DNA of 64,000 bases. It comes from Bifidobacterium myosotis (lineage in GTDB: Bacteria > Actinomycetota > Actinomycetes > Actinomycetales > Bifidobacteriaceae). Position numbers and translations under genes: made by a program. The DNA is taken from positions 40,736 through 104,735 of the forward strand of contig NZ_MWWW01000027.1 of assembly GCF_002259745.1 (NCBI RefSeq), given 5' to 3'. Each line of letters begins with the position of its first letter. Within the stretch, counting starts at the first letter, position 1. Shown here piece after piece: positions 8,673 to 16,728 of this stretch. The notes below the pieces were generated by a model. That model saw only the letters and a list, made by a program, of their open reading frames with translations, was not told the DNA's origin and made no database searches.

Positions 8673-8881
8673 ACTGGCGTCCATGCTTCCGGGGCCGCTC
8701 GATGGGCCAAACCGGTGACGAGCGCCAAGCCGAACTGGCGTCCATGCTTCCGGGGCCGCTCGGCCGGCGCGGGCCAGCACATCTACTACGCCATACTGGC
8801 GTCCATGCTCCCGAGGCAGCTTGGGGAAAGGGGCCACGCCATTGACGTTGACGCTGGCGTCTATGCGTTGGGGAAAATGCT
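8673..8881. repeat. 29-bp repeats at about 61-bp period (CRISPR-like spacing)
   Basis: Two identical 29-base units (8673-8701, 8734-8762) beginning ACTGGCGTCCATGCT are followed by a third with four to five changes (8795-8823) and a weak fourth (8853-8881). Intervening 32, 32 and 29 base segments are unrelated to each other. This 29/32 geometry is that of type I-E CRISPR arrays, but the unit has no clear CRISPR-type hairpin, there are too few copies, and no cas genes lie nearby. Direct repeats CCGATGGGTCTA just upstream (about 8602-8635) add to the repetitive character. Confidence 0.6.
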
Positions 8882-8919
8882 TCACCCCAGTGGCATCGCC
8901 GGCGGGACGAATGGTTGCC

Positions 8920-9594
8920 TTACTGCCTCGGATCCATGTTGCATTGGGTGAGTATGTCGGTGCTGCGCTCGCTGTAGTACCGGCCGCCCGGCTCGACGAA
9001 TTGACGGTGGAACTCCCAATTCTCGTCGCCGCTCGCATTGACTTCGGGAATGTCCTCGGCGGTGAACTCATCGCCGACCACGCCCTTGCGTTTGAGACAG
9101 TCGGCCAGATCCTGACGAGCCTCTTCGTCGCTGCGATTGCGCAGATTGCCGTTCGGATCGCCGGCGACCGCGTTGTACAGCGCCGTGATCCACCGGGAGC
9201 CCGATGATGCATCGCAGGTGCCGTCCGCCTCACCGTATCGTGCATTCTCGGCGTCGGTCATTTCGCCCGACATCTGGCTGCTGCCGTCCGGATTGACGTA
9301 ATCGAGCGCGAACCCGGCGTCCTTCATGCACGACGCATACCGGTTGACCGCCTCGGTGGCTTCGGCCTCGGTGATCCGCCCATCACGCAGCACGTCCTGC
9401 GCGAACGTGTTGCCCTGCCGGCCCGCGTCATCGTAATTCCGCTGGAAGTCCTCGGCCCATGGACCGGAGAAGGTGGGTTCGGCGGCTTGAGGCGCGGCAT
9501 CGGTACCTGGCATGCCCCCGCAGCCGGCCAGCGTCAACATCAGCGTGAGAGACATGATGGACAGGGGGATTGCGTAGGTTGTACTGCGTTTCAT
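8920..9594 (-). CDS. Predicted lipoprotein, paralogue 3 of the cysteine family (opposite strand)
   Basis: This 224-residue lipoprotein is the only member encoded on the minus strand. I chose the ATG at 9594 (MKRSTTYAIPL) because it gives a compact signal peptide ending in lipobox LAGC with C25 and has GAAGGAC upstream; the open frame extends 25 residues further without a signal-like start. The mature part reads PTFSGPWAEDFQRNYDD, then VLRDGRITEAEATEAVNRY, with cysteines in ASCMKDAG, GTCDASSG, ADCLKRKGV and LTQCNMD. This is the same four-cysteine layout as paralogues 2, 4 and 5. Inversion of one member within the cluster implies local rearrangement after duplication. Confidence 0.78.
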   Translation of the reverse strand: MKRSTTYAIPLSIMSLTLMLTLAGCGGMPGTDAAPQAAEPTFSGPWAEDFQRNYDDAGRQGNTFAQDVLRDGRITEAEATEAVNRYASCMKDAGFALDYVNPDGSSQMSGEMTDAENARYGEADGTCDASSGSRWITALYNAVAGDPNGNLRNRSDEEARQDLADCLKRKGVVGDEFTAEDIPEVNASGDENWEFHRQFVEPGGRYYSERSTDILTQCNMDPRQ

Positions 9595-10125
9595 CAGTGT
9601 TGTCCTTCGGTCTGGGCCTTGGGTCTTTGGCCTTGGGTCTTTGGTTTTGGCGCGGCGGGTGAATGTCACGGATGCCGTTCAGCCGCTCGCACAGTGTCTT
9701 TGTGACCTCGTTGTCGGTAAATCCAAGGTATGACAGATGGGACCGTCGCGCGAGCGCTCGCGTAAGCCAGCGGATGACAGACATCGGATGATCTCGGAAT
9801 GGCCGGATGCCGATGGCTTCTCGGCTCCTTCTGACGGTGCTCGATGATGAAAGCGACGGTAAGTACGCGTCTCGGCGAAGGTCCTGCGTTTACCGTCTGT
9901 CGTGATGGCAAGAGGGACTGTATGTACGCGTCTGTTTCGTGATGGCGCGTACATACAGTCCTTTTCAGCAGCTTCCACGGCAAAAGACGCTGGCGGACCA
10001 GCCAAAGACGGTCTGAAAGCTGATCCTTGTAACCTCACCGACTACACGGCGATTGCGGTCCACGCAGGAAGCGGACCTAAGCTGAATCATGACGAGGAAG
10101 TCCACGATGATTGGTGGGGATGACG
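9595..10125. other. Intergenic region with long hairpin, no gene seen
   Basis: This 531-base gap lies between divergent paralogues 3 and 4. It contains a perfect 16-bp inverted repeat, GGACTGTATGTACGCG (9915-9930) against its complement (9946-9961), followed by CTTTTC, which could be a terminator-like hairpin or an operator. A related GTACGCGTCT sequence appears again near 9866. A short tandem repeat based on CCTTGGGTCTTTGG lies at about 9611-9645, just upstream of paralogue 3. Promoters for both flanking genes should lie here, but I cannot place them securely. Confidence 0.5.
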
Positions 10126-10875
10126 ATGAACACGAACGGATATGGCGGCGTCGCGCGGCGGATGATCGCGGCCGGCGTGCTGGTGCCGTTGTGCCTGGCG
10201 ATGGCGGCCTGTTCCGGTCCGGGGCAGGGCGGCGGCGCGGCGAACGCCGACGGGAAGACGCCGGCGAACGCTGCGGCGACCGTCTGCAAGGCACCTGACT
10301 TCCAGGGGCCGTATGCGTCCGAATTCAAGCTCAATTGGGAGCAGTCCAAGACCGAGCTGGGCAAACGCATCCTCGAGGACTGCCGGGTCACCGACGCGGA
10401 GCTTACGGAGGTCTTCGACGCGCAGAACCAGTGCCTGGCGCCATACGGTCTGGCCTCCACCAAAGGGCAGCTCTCCCAGGTGCGGGCGAGCGGTCTGAGC
10501 GAGGATGAGATGAACCAGAAGAACGCCGAATGCGCCGCCGAGACCGACCTGTGGAACGTCGAGTCCATGTATGACGCGCTGCAAAGCAATCCGAACAACG
10601 TTGACGCCGGTGCCCGACAGCGCGCGATATACCAGTGCCTCAAACAGCGCGATCTGCTGCCCAAGCCCATCACCGAGCAGGAGTTCCTCGATCTGGAGGT
10701 CACCGGCGCGGAAGGGCTGAGCGAGGAGCAGATCGTCGAAAAGACCCGGAAGTGGAACGAGTTCTACCGAGCCTACATGGAGCGCAACGATGACGGCAGC
10801 CCGAACCCCGACTACGACGCCGTCAAGGCGAAGCAGTTCTGGGAATGCCAGACCGATGCGCTGAATCAGCAGTAG
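10126..10875 (+). CDS. Predicted lipoprotein, paralogue 4 of the cysteine family
   Basis: This 249-residue lipoprotein starts at the ATG at 10126 (MNTNGYGGVARR), with GGTGGGG spaced six bases away; in-frame ATG 10120 and TTG 10111 are alternatives. The signal peptide ends in lipobox MAAC (C29). The mature region carries DFQGPYASEFKLNWEQ, RILEDCRVTDAELTEVFD, NQCLAPYGL, AECAAETD, NPNNVDAGARQRAIYQC, LKQRDLLPKPITEQEF and a terminal KQFWECQTDALNQ. It is closest to paralogue 5 and has two extra cysteines beyond the conserved four. Both share a C-terminal W-x-E-F(Y/F) region (KWNEFYRAYM here). It is probably extracytoplasmic with disulfides; the ligand is unknown. Confidence 0.8.
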   Translation: MNTNGYGGVARRMIAAGVLVPLCLAMAACSGPGQGGGAANADGKTPANAAATVCKAPDFQGPYASEFKLNWEQSKTELGKRILEDCRVTDAELTEVFDAQNQCLAPYGLASTKGQLSQVRASGLSEDEMNQKNAECAAETDLWNVESMYDALQSNPNNVDAGARQRAIYQCLKQRDLLPKPITEQEFLDLEVTGAEGLSEEQIVEKTRKWNEFYRAYMERNDDGSPNPDYDAVKAKQFWECQTDALNQQ

Positions 10876-11135
10876 GCACAGCGTCAGTCGTGCGATTCGG
10901 GGCTTGAACCATCGTTACGATGCCCGGCTGTTGCGCCGTCGGTGCACAGTCTGTCGGCGCCGGCACATGGCCGATGCGCAACGCGGCCGGTACGCGGCCG
11001 TGAGGCACACGGCTGATGCACGGGCCGATGCAGGATCGGCGCAGCGTGCAGCGCGAAGCACACAACACACAGCAACACGTAACACACAACACACATACGA
11101 GAACATATACAAATCCATAAGGCAGGGAGGCCATC

Positions 11136-11897
11136 ATGCAGGGAAATACGGCAACGACGATTCGTCAACGGCTGCACCACGCGATTGTGCTGATCGGGGC
11201 GGCGACGCTGGCATGCGTGATGTTCGCCGGATGCGGACAGGTCGCGGACGTCAACGGGGCGTCCAAGACGGCCGACACATCCGGCACCGGCGGCGAACCG
11301 ACCTTTTCCGGGCCGTACGCCGCGGAATTCAAGAAGCAATATGACCAGGCGCCCACCGATCTGGTCAGGAACATACTCAAGGACGGCAAAATCACCGAAG
11401 CCGAGGTGCAGGAGGTCTACGACGACTACAACAAGTGCCTCGAACCCTATGGGCTGCAGGCCACTTGGACATTGGACCGGGGCGAGGGGGTCGGCCAGTA
11501 TCGTGGGTCGATGTCCGACGAAGAGCAGTTCAAGGTCATGGACGAGTGCCATGCCAAGACCGGCTCGGGCGACATCTCCAGCTTGTACGCGACGATGAAC
11601 ATGAACCCTGACAATGTCGATCAGGAGGCCATGGCACGCAAGATCTACCAATGCTATGCCAAGCACGATCTGCTGCCGAGCCCCATCAGCGAAGACGAGT
11701 ACATGAGCACGATGAACACCGCGAACGTGACCGACAACAGCCAGTTCGAGGCCAATCTCCGGCGTTGGCACGAGTTCTTCATCGAGTACATGAGCACCAC
11801 CTTCGACGGCCAACCCAATCCGAACTACAAATACGATCAGAATTCGCCACAGGGCAAGCAGTTCTGGGCATGCGGACAGGACCCGCTGCATCAGTAG
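11136..11897 (+). CDS. Predicted lipoprotein, paralogue 5 of the cysteine family
   Basis: This 253-residue lipoprotein has GGGAGG before the ATG and lipobox FAGC (C33). It has the most complete set of family elements: PTFSGPYAAEFKKQYDQ, NILKDGKITEAEVQEVYDDY, NKCLEPYGLQ, MDECHAKTG, NPDNVDQEAMARKIYQC, YAKHDLLPSPISEDEY, RRWHEFFIEYM and KQFWACGQDPLHQ. Two of these segments closely match paralogue 4, pointing to recent duplication. It directly precedes the membrane-fusion protein of the ABC exporter in the same orientation (176-base gap). The upstream gap contains an AC-rich stretch of ACACAACAC-type repeats. Confidence 0.82.
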   Translation: MQGNTATTIRQRLHHAIVLIGAATLACVMFAGCGQVADVNGASKTADTSGTGGEPTFSGPYAAEFKKQYDQAPTDLVRNILKDGKITEAEVQEVYDDYNKCLEPYGLQATWTLDRGEGVGQYRGSMSDEEQFKVMDECHAKTGSGDISSLYATMNMNPDNVDQEAMARKIYQCYAKHDLLPSPISEDEYMSTMNTANVTDNSQFEANLRRWHEFFIEYMSTTFDGQPNPNYKYDQNSPQGKQFWACGQDPLHQ

Positions 11898-12073
11898 CGG
11901 TCGGAACTGTCGTCTTGCGGACGACAACGGTATTGGGAAGCCGTCGGAACCGGTAATACGCTGAAGTCAACCAAGGCGTGCACATGGTTTGCTCTTCCGG
12001 GCGAAAGACGGCGAAAGACATGAGGCGCAAGACATGAGGCGCAAAGCGTGGGGCACAAGGCAAGGAGGCCGAC

Positions 12074-13354
12074 ATGAAGCGGGAAAGCGCAGCAAGGAAT
12101 CGTAAGGAACTGCGGGCCGCGCGCAATGGGGTGGCGGCCTCCATCGTGGTGCTGCTCGCCTTGGTGATGTTCGCGGTGGGTCTTGGCGGCGGGTTCCTCC
12201 TCACCCGCTCCAAGATCCCACCGTCCCTGGTCTCCAGTACCGAGGCCACGACGGTGAAGGTGTCCTCCGCCCAATTCGACGACGCACGGTCCGTGACGCT
12301 GGCTGTCTCCCTCGGCGAATCATCCACCGTCACCTCGCCGGTGTCGGGCACCATCACCGGCACCTCCGCCGGTGCGGGCGCCGTCATCGGCTCCGGCGGC
12401 ACGGTGTTCGATGTGGATGCCAAGCCCGTCCTCGCACTGCACACCGACGTGCCGTTGTACCGCACGCTGTCCAGCGGCACTCGCGGACCCGATGCGGCAG
12501 GGCTCAACGCCGCGCTGCGTCGCCTCGGCTATGGCGCGCCCGACTCCGATTGGATGACGTGGGACACCATCGCCGCCTACAACGCGCTCGCCGACAGTGA
12601 GGGCGCGGCCCGCATCACCGCCGACTCAGGCTGGTCCATCGGCCCGGAATCGTTCGTCTGGATACCCGCCGACTCGGTGACGGTCAAGCAATCCTCAATC
12701 GCCGTGGGACGACAGATCACTGCGGGCGCGGACCTGTTCACCACGGCCGCGATCCCGCTCAAGGCGACGTTGCCGACGTCCGCCACCGATCTAGTGGCCG
12801 GCGATCGCACGCTCGTCATCGGCGAGCAGACGTTCGCCGTGCCGGCCGGAACCGTCGAGCTCACCGATCCTGCGCTGCTCGCGGCGATCGGCGGCTCCGT
12901 GGCCTTCCGTCTGGCGTCGATGAGCGGGGATTCCGGCGGTGTGACGGCGGGTGGCTCCGGGGGAGCGGGCACCGGTGCGGCGGGAACGTCCGGGACGGGC
13001 GGCGGCACACTCAGCGTGTCCTACGATTGGAGGCTCGCGCAGCCGCTGACCGCGCTCACCGTGCCGCCTTCCGCAATCTACGACGCCTCGGGTGGACTTG
13101 GATGCGTGAGCGTGGACGCCAAGCCGGTGCCCGTCTCCATCGTCGCCTCGCAGCTGGGCAAGACGATGGTCTCCACGAGTGGTGATACGTCCTTTGACCA
13201 TGTGGATGTGACGCCGCGCACCACCGCGCACTGCGGGGTCGGGGGCGAATCCGCATCCACTGCATCTGCTGCCGGGTCGTCATCAGGCGGGGCATCGGAC
13301 GATACCACGGCCCAATCCTCATCTGATGCGGCCCAGGGCCAAGGCGGGCAGTGA
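12074..13354 (+). CDS. Membrane-fusion / peptidoglycan-binding-like adaptor of ABC exporter
   Basis: This 426-residue protein has a strong AAGGAGG site. One membrane anchor lies at about residues 18-42, and the rest is extracytoplasmic. The layout resembles actinobacterial efflux adaptors: a short beta segment (TSPVSGTITGTSAGAGAVIGSG, a lipoyl/hairpin-like motif), then a peptidoglycan-binding-like insert, RGPDAAGLNAALRRLGYG followed by WDTIAAYNAL, then further beta-barrel repeats ending in IYDASGGLGCVSV. The C-terminal 40 residues are Ser/Ala/Gly rich. It is followed after one base by the ATPase and then the permease, so it is the third component of a MacAB-like export or cell-envelope complex. 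Confidence 0.8.
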   Translation: MKRESAARNRKELRAARNGVAASIVVLLALVMFAVGLGGGFLLTRSKIPPSLVSSTEATTVKVSSAQFDDARSVTLAVSLGESSTVTSPVSGTITGTSAGAGAVIGSGGTVFDVDAKPVLALHTDVPLYRTLSSGTRGPDAAGLNAALRRLGYGAPDSDWMTWDTIAAYNALADSEGAARITADSGWSIGPESFVWIPADSVTVKQSSIAVGRQITAGADLFTTAAIPLKATLPTSATDLVAGDRTLVIGEQTFAVPAGTVELTDPALLAAIGGSVAFRLASMSGDSGGVTAGGSGGAGTGAAGTSGTGGGTLSVSYDWRLAQPLTALTVPPSAIYDASGGLGCVSVDAKPVPVSIVASQLGKTMVSTSGDTSFDHVDVTPRTTAHCGVGGESASTASAAGSSSGGASDDTTAQSSSDAAQGQGGQ

Positions 13355-13355
13355 G

Positions 13356-14186
13356 ATGGGCGGCAATGAGGTGAGGGAGGACGGCCCGCGAAGGGGCGCG
13401 CGGGATGACGTGCGGCGGGATGTGCGTCAGGATGCGCGTCAGGATGCGCGGCTGGATGTGCAGCGGGACGGACGGCGTGCCGTGCAGCATGACGGATGTT
13501 CTGCCGCGCGCCGTGACACACAGCAGAACGTACGCCGGGATACGCGGCGTGTGATCCTGACCGATGTGGGCCACAGCTTCGACCGCACCGGCGAGGACAT
13601 GCTGTTCCGCCATCTGACCATGACGCTGCTGCCCAAGCACGTCTACGCGCTCACCGGGCCGTCCGGATCGGGCAAATCCACGCTGCTGTCCATCATCGCC
13701 GGATGGGTGGAGCCGGTGACGGGCACGGTGGAGCGCATCGACTGCGGGCGCGTGTGCTGGGTGCTGCAGAACCCTCACGGCGTGGCCCGTCGTACCGCGC
13801 TCGACCATGTGGCACTGCCGTTCATCGCGCGCGGCGAGCGGCGGCGGAACGCCGAAGCGCACGCCATGGAACTGCTGGACGCCTTCGGGTTGACAACGTT
13901 GGCTTTGAAGCCTTTCCGCGATCTGTCCGGCGGTGAGGCGCAACGACTCATGCTCGCGCGCGGCGTGGCCTCGCACGCCGGCCTGCTGCTGGTGGACGAG
14001 CCGACCGCGCAGCTCGACCTCAATACGGCGGCCACGGTCAACGAACACCTGCACAACCTGTCGATGAGCGGCGCGATCGTCGTCGTGGCCACGCACGATC
14101 CGCGCACGAGGGACGCCTGCACCGACCTCATCGACCTGCGCGACTGGCAAAGCGAGGAGGTGCGTCATGATCTGGCGACGGCGTGA
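13356..14186 (+). CDS. ABC transporter ATPase with arginine/aspartate repeat tail
   Basis: This MacB/LolD-type nucleotide-binding protein has Walker A LTGPSGSGKSTLLSII, a Q-loop at VLQNPHG, signature LSGGEAQRLMLARG, Walker B LLLVDEPTAQLDLN and H-loop VATHDP. I chose the ATG at 13356, one base after the adaptor stop; an in-frame ATG at 13326 would overlap it. Before the ABC domain lies a highly charged, about 60-residue tail of RRDVRQDARQDARLDVQRDG type repeats, encoded by tandem GATGYGCGTCAG units. I know of no such tail in normal ABC ATPases. The gene overlaps the permease gene by 20 bases, so it is operonic. Confidence 0.88.
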   Translation: MGGNEVREDGPRRGARDDVRRDVRQDARQDARLDVQRDGRRAVQHDGCSAARRDTQQNVRRDTRRVILTDVGHSFDRTGEDMLFRHLTMTLLPKHVYALTGPSGSGKSTLLSIIAGWVEPVTGTVERIDCGRVCWVLQNPHGVARRTALDHVALPFIARGERRRNAEAHAMELLDAFGLTTLALKPFRDLSGGEAQRLMLARGVASHAGLLLVDEPTAQLDLNTAATVNEHLHNLSMSGAIVVVATHDPRTRDACTDLIDLRDWQSEEVRHDLATA

Positions 14187-15339
14187 CGATATGTCTTCCG
14201 GTGCGCCTCGCATGCGATTGGGCGGCATGCTGGGGGAGGCGTGGCGCGATCTGGCGACCGGCACCAGCCACGCCTGCGCGCTGGCCGTCGGGCTGGCCTG
14301 CCTCATCGTGCTGCTGGCAGGGGCCGACTGGCTGACCATCGCCGGCATCCAGCGGCAGACCGACGACTACGTTGCCGCCGGAGGCTCCACATGGGTGATG
14401 GAGTACAACAATCACATCGACGGGGCGGCGTGCGACCGCCTCGCCTCGCTGGACGGTGTCGAAGCGGCTGGCGCGGTGCGACAGACCGACCGGAAGATGG
14501 TGTTCGCGGCGCTGCCGTCCACCGGCGTACCCGTCGTGGAGATTACGCCGGGCGCGCGCGAGGTGTTCGCGCTGAGCACCGCCGGTACGCGGGCCGGGAT
14601 GGGGGAGACCGATGCCGTGACCTTGTATCCGGAAGGCGTGATGCTCTCCGCCGAGGCGGCCAAACCGTTCAAGGCGTCGGCCGGCAGCCTGCTGACGTTG
14701 CGCGACGGGCGCGAGGTGCAGGTAGCCGGCGTGTTTGACTGGCCCGACGACGGGCGCAAATCCGGCTTCTCATACGCGGCCCTGACTCCGGTGCCCACGG
14801 ACTCCGATGAGACGTTCAGCCAGTGTTGGGTGCGTACATGGCCCGAGACCAAGGACATCGAGTCGCTGCTGCGTCTGGCGGGCGTCGGCTCCGGCATGGA
14901 GAGTACGCAGGAGAGGCCACAGATCGCCAAGCTCAACATGTCCAAGGGCAGCACATGGGACAGCGCGGCGCTGTTCGGCGCGCGGCTGACCGCCTATGTG
15001 CCGTGGATCGCGCTTGTGGCTGCTTTGGCGTTGGGATTCATCGTCACCCGGACCCGCAAGCTGGAGATGGCGTCCGCCCTGCACTGCGGTGTGCCGAAAA
15101 CGGCGCTGATCACGCAGGTCATGCTGGAGACGGGCGCGTGGGCCGTGTCCGGGGTGCTGCTGGCGAGTCCGCTGCTCGCATGGGTGTGGATGGGCAACGC
15201 GGATGCGGAATCCGCGGCGCTCGCCGACACGCTGCTTCGGGTGCCGGTCGCCGCGGTCGTGGGCTTGCTGGTGGGGTCGGGGGTCGCCGTATTGCTGACC
15301 CGCGAAAGCCACCTGCTCAGGTATTTCAAGAACCGGTAG
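14167..15339 (+). CDS. ABC transporter permease, FtsX/MacB type
   Basis: This 390-residue protein is preceded by GAGGAGG within the end of the ATPase gene. One membrane helix at about 36-58 is followed by a large outside domain of about 210 residues (MacB periplasmic-core-like, with VVEITPGAREVFALS and LLTLRDGREVQVAGVFDW). Three C-terminal helices follow, at roughly 276-296, 317-340 and 352-376. This four-helix topology defines the FtsX-like mechanotransmission group, which drives envelope proteins or exports lipids, peptides or drugs instead of importing nutrients. With the adaptor and ATPase it completes the exporter, and the adjacent cysteine-family lipoproteins are candidate partners or cargo. 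Confidence 0.85.
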   Translation: MIWRRRDDMSSGAPRMRLGGMLGEAWRDLATGTSHACALAVGLACLIVLLAGADWLTIAGIQRQTDDYVAAGGSTWVMEYNNHIDGAACDRLASLDGVEAAGAVRQTDRKMVFAALPSTGVPVVEITPGAREVFALSTAGTRAGMGETDAVTLYPEGVMLSAEAAKPFKASAGSLLTLRDGREVQVAGVFDWPDDGRKSGFSYAALTPVPTDSDETFSQCWVRTWPETKDIESLLRLAGVGSGMESTQERPQIAKLNMSKGSTWDSAALFGARLTAYVPWIALVAALALGFIVTRTRKLEMASALHCGVPKTALITQVMLETGAWAVSGVLLASPLLAWVWMGNADAESAALADTLLRVPVAAVVGLLVGSGVAVLLTRESHLLRYFKNR

Positions 15340-15370
15340 CGTTTTCCGTGTGGGCTCCCATCGGCTCGTC

Positions 15371-15419
15371 GGCTCCCCTCAGTCAGCTGCGCTGACAGCT
15401 CCCCTCAGAGAGGGGAGCC
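15371..15419. terminator. GGCTCCCCTCAG hairpin repeat, likely terminator
   Basis: GGCTCCCCTCAG at 15371 and a second CTCCCCTCAGAGAGGGGAG ending at 15419 form alternative stems. The element sits between convergent permease and pdxY. Relatives occur at 47101-47163 and 58329-58440, always in gaps, so it is a dispersed family that probably also terminates transcription. Confidence 0.6.
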
Positions 15420-15437
15420 GGGCGATTCAGCGCTGAT

Positions 15438-16310
15438 TCACTTCACCAGACCGGTAAGCTCTCCGAGGTTGAGCTCGAAGCTCACGCCGCGCTCCTCGAA
15501 GTTCGGCTGGTAGCGGGTGCTCTCCATCGCGTGGCGCACGAACTCGCCGGCGATCTCGGCCGATTCGGCCAGACCGCGGCCTGCCAGCACGGCGCCGCAC
15601 AGTGCGGAGGCGAAGGCGTCACCCGTGCCGTGAATCATGTAAGGCAGCTTGTCATGGGCGAGCTCCACCTTGGCTTCGGCACCAGTGGAGGCGCTGGCGA
15701 CGTAGTTGACGATCTTGCCGTCGCCGTGGTCGATGCCCTTGAGGACCACGTTCTTGGCGCCGAGCTTCAGCAGCGCGTCGAGCAGGTCGGTCACCGCGGC
15801 ATCATCCAGATCCTGACCCGGGTAGTCGCGCTTGGTGAGGATCGACGCCTCGGTGAGGTTCGGCATGAGCACGTCCGCGCCGTCGGCCAGCGCGCCCATC
15901 GCCTCGCACAGCTCCGGCGTGTACGTGGGGTACATCTTGCCCGCGTCGCCCATGACCGGGTCCACCAGACGCAGCGCCTTCGGGTACTCGCGGTACAGAC
16001 GCTGGATGATGGCCACCTGATCGGGGGAGCCGAGGAAACCGGAATACACGCCGTCGAGGTCCACGTTCTCCTTGCGCCAGGCGTCGAGATAGCCGGAGAG
16101 GATATCGGTGGTGTCGTGGAAGGTGAACACCGCATAGCGGGTGTGCGCGGAGAACAGCGCGGTCGGCACCGGGCACACATCGCAGCCGGCGGCCGAGAGA
16201 ATCGGAATCGCGGCGGTCAGCGAGCACTTGCCGTAGCCGCACATGTCGTGCACGGCGGCCACGCGCGGGATGTAGTGCGGATCACGGTCATATAGGGTGA
16301 CGTCAGTCAT
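15438..16310 (-). CDS. pdxY: Pyridoxal/pyridoxamine kinase
   Basis: This 290-residue ribokinase-fold enzyme phosphorylates pyridoxal-type vitamers to make PLP. The start at 16310 follows GGAGCTATTT. Diagnostic stretches are HDMCGYGKCSLTAAIPILSA, FSAHTRY, SGFLGSPDQ, VDPVMGDAGKMYPTYTPEL, LMPNLTEASILT and the C-terminal anion-hole signature HGTGDAFASALCGAVL with the catalytic Asp. The open frame extends 56 residues upstream but has no kinase-like sequence. It faces metY, a PLP-dependent enzyme, across a divergent gap, a functionally sensible neighbour. Whether it prefers pyridoxal, pyridoxine or pyridoxamine cannot be read from sequence. Confidence 0.92.
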   Translation of the reverse strand: MTDVTLYDRDPHYIPRVAAVHDMCGYGKCSLTAAIPILSAAGCDVCPVPTALFSAHTRYAVFTFHDTTDILSGYLDAWRKENVDLDGVYSGFLGSPDQVAIIQRLYREYPKALRLVDPVMGDAGKMYPTYTPELCEAMGALADGADVLMPNLTEASILTKRDYPGQDLDDAAVTDLLDALLKLGAKNVVLKGIDHGDGKIVNYVASASTGAEAKVELAHDKLPYMIHGTGDAFASALCGAVLAGRGLAESAEIAGEFVRHAMESTRYQPNFEERGVSFELNLGELTGLVK

Positions 16311-16728
16311 AAATAGCTCCAATCGAATCGCAACGGATGCCATGGCCGGCAGAAACGCCGGCATCACATTCGAGAGCGTAGCCAATCCATGGGTCGGGAG
16401 GCGAATCGTGTTCATATCATGGTGCGGCCATGGTCCATGGCATGTCCGCGCCGTACCTGCGCCTCGTCCTCGCCGCATCCGCGTGACGCCGAACCGTATC
16501 GCCGCCGCCGGCGTGTCGCGGCGGTTCCGACGATGAATTCAACGTCGTACGGAACCCGCGAGCCCAATGATTCCAACGGCTTATAAGGGTCTATAGGCAA
16601 CCCCGATAACGTCCGGCTTGCGCCGCGCTGCACGCCGCGCGTACCTTCATAACCAACACCTCGCCAACCGCCGAACACGGCAGGCGGGTGGCAAGGAAAA
16701 ACCTCGCGACCACTACAAGGAGCACATC
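16311..16728. other. Divergent pdxY/metY intergenic region
   Basis: This 418-base gap with no gene should hold both promoters. A hairpin, GATGCC...GGCATC with an inner CCGGC/GCCGG stem, lies at 16336-16365 near the pdxY start. TATAAG and TATAGG -10-like hexamers occur near 16580 on the metY side. I saw no recognisable SAM or T-box riboswitch architecture, though I could not test this computationally. Confidence 0.4.

Noticed and set aside
8494..8845. Short open frames in the 8.4-8.9 kb repeat region
   Set aside because: Their peptides only echo the DNA repeats and none has a ribosome site or recognisable domain.
8673..8881. True CRISPR array
   Set aside because: Only two exact repeats, no repeat hairpin, no cas genes within 64 kb, and the third and fourth copies decay quickly. 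Kept as a repeat with CRISPR-like spacing.
6973..11897. EF-hand calcium proteins in the cysteine family
   Set aside because: The DG-x-I-xxx-E segment resembles the second half of an EF-hand loop, but the preceding Dx(D/N)x ligands are missing in all five, and cysteines are the conserved feature.
16311..16728. SAM or T-box riboswitch before metY
   Set aside because: No T-box sequence, anti-terminator pair or SAM-type core could be found by eye; the remaining hairpin is closer to the pdxY side.
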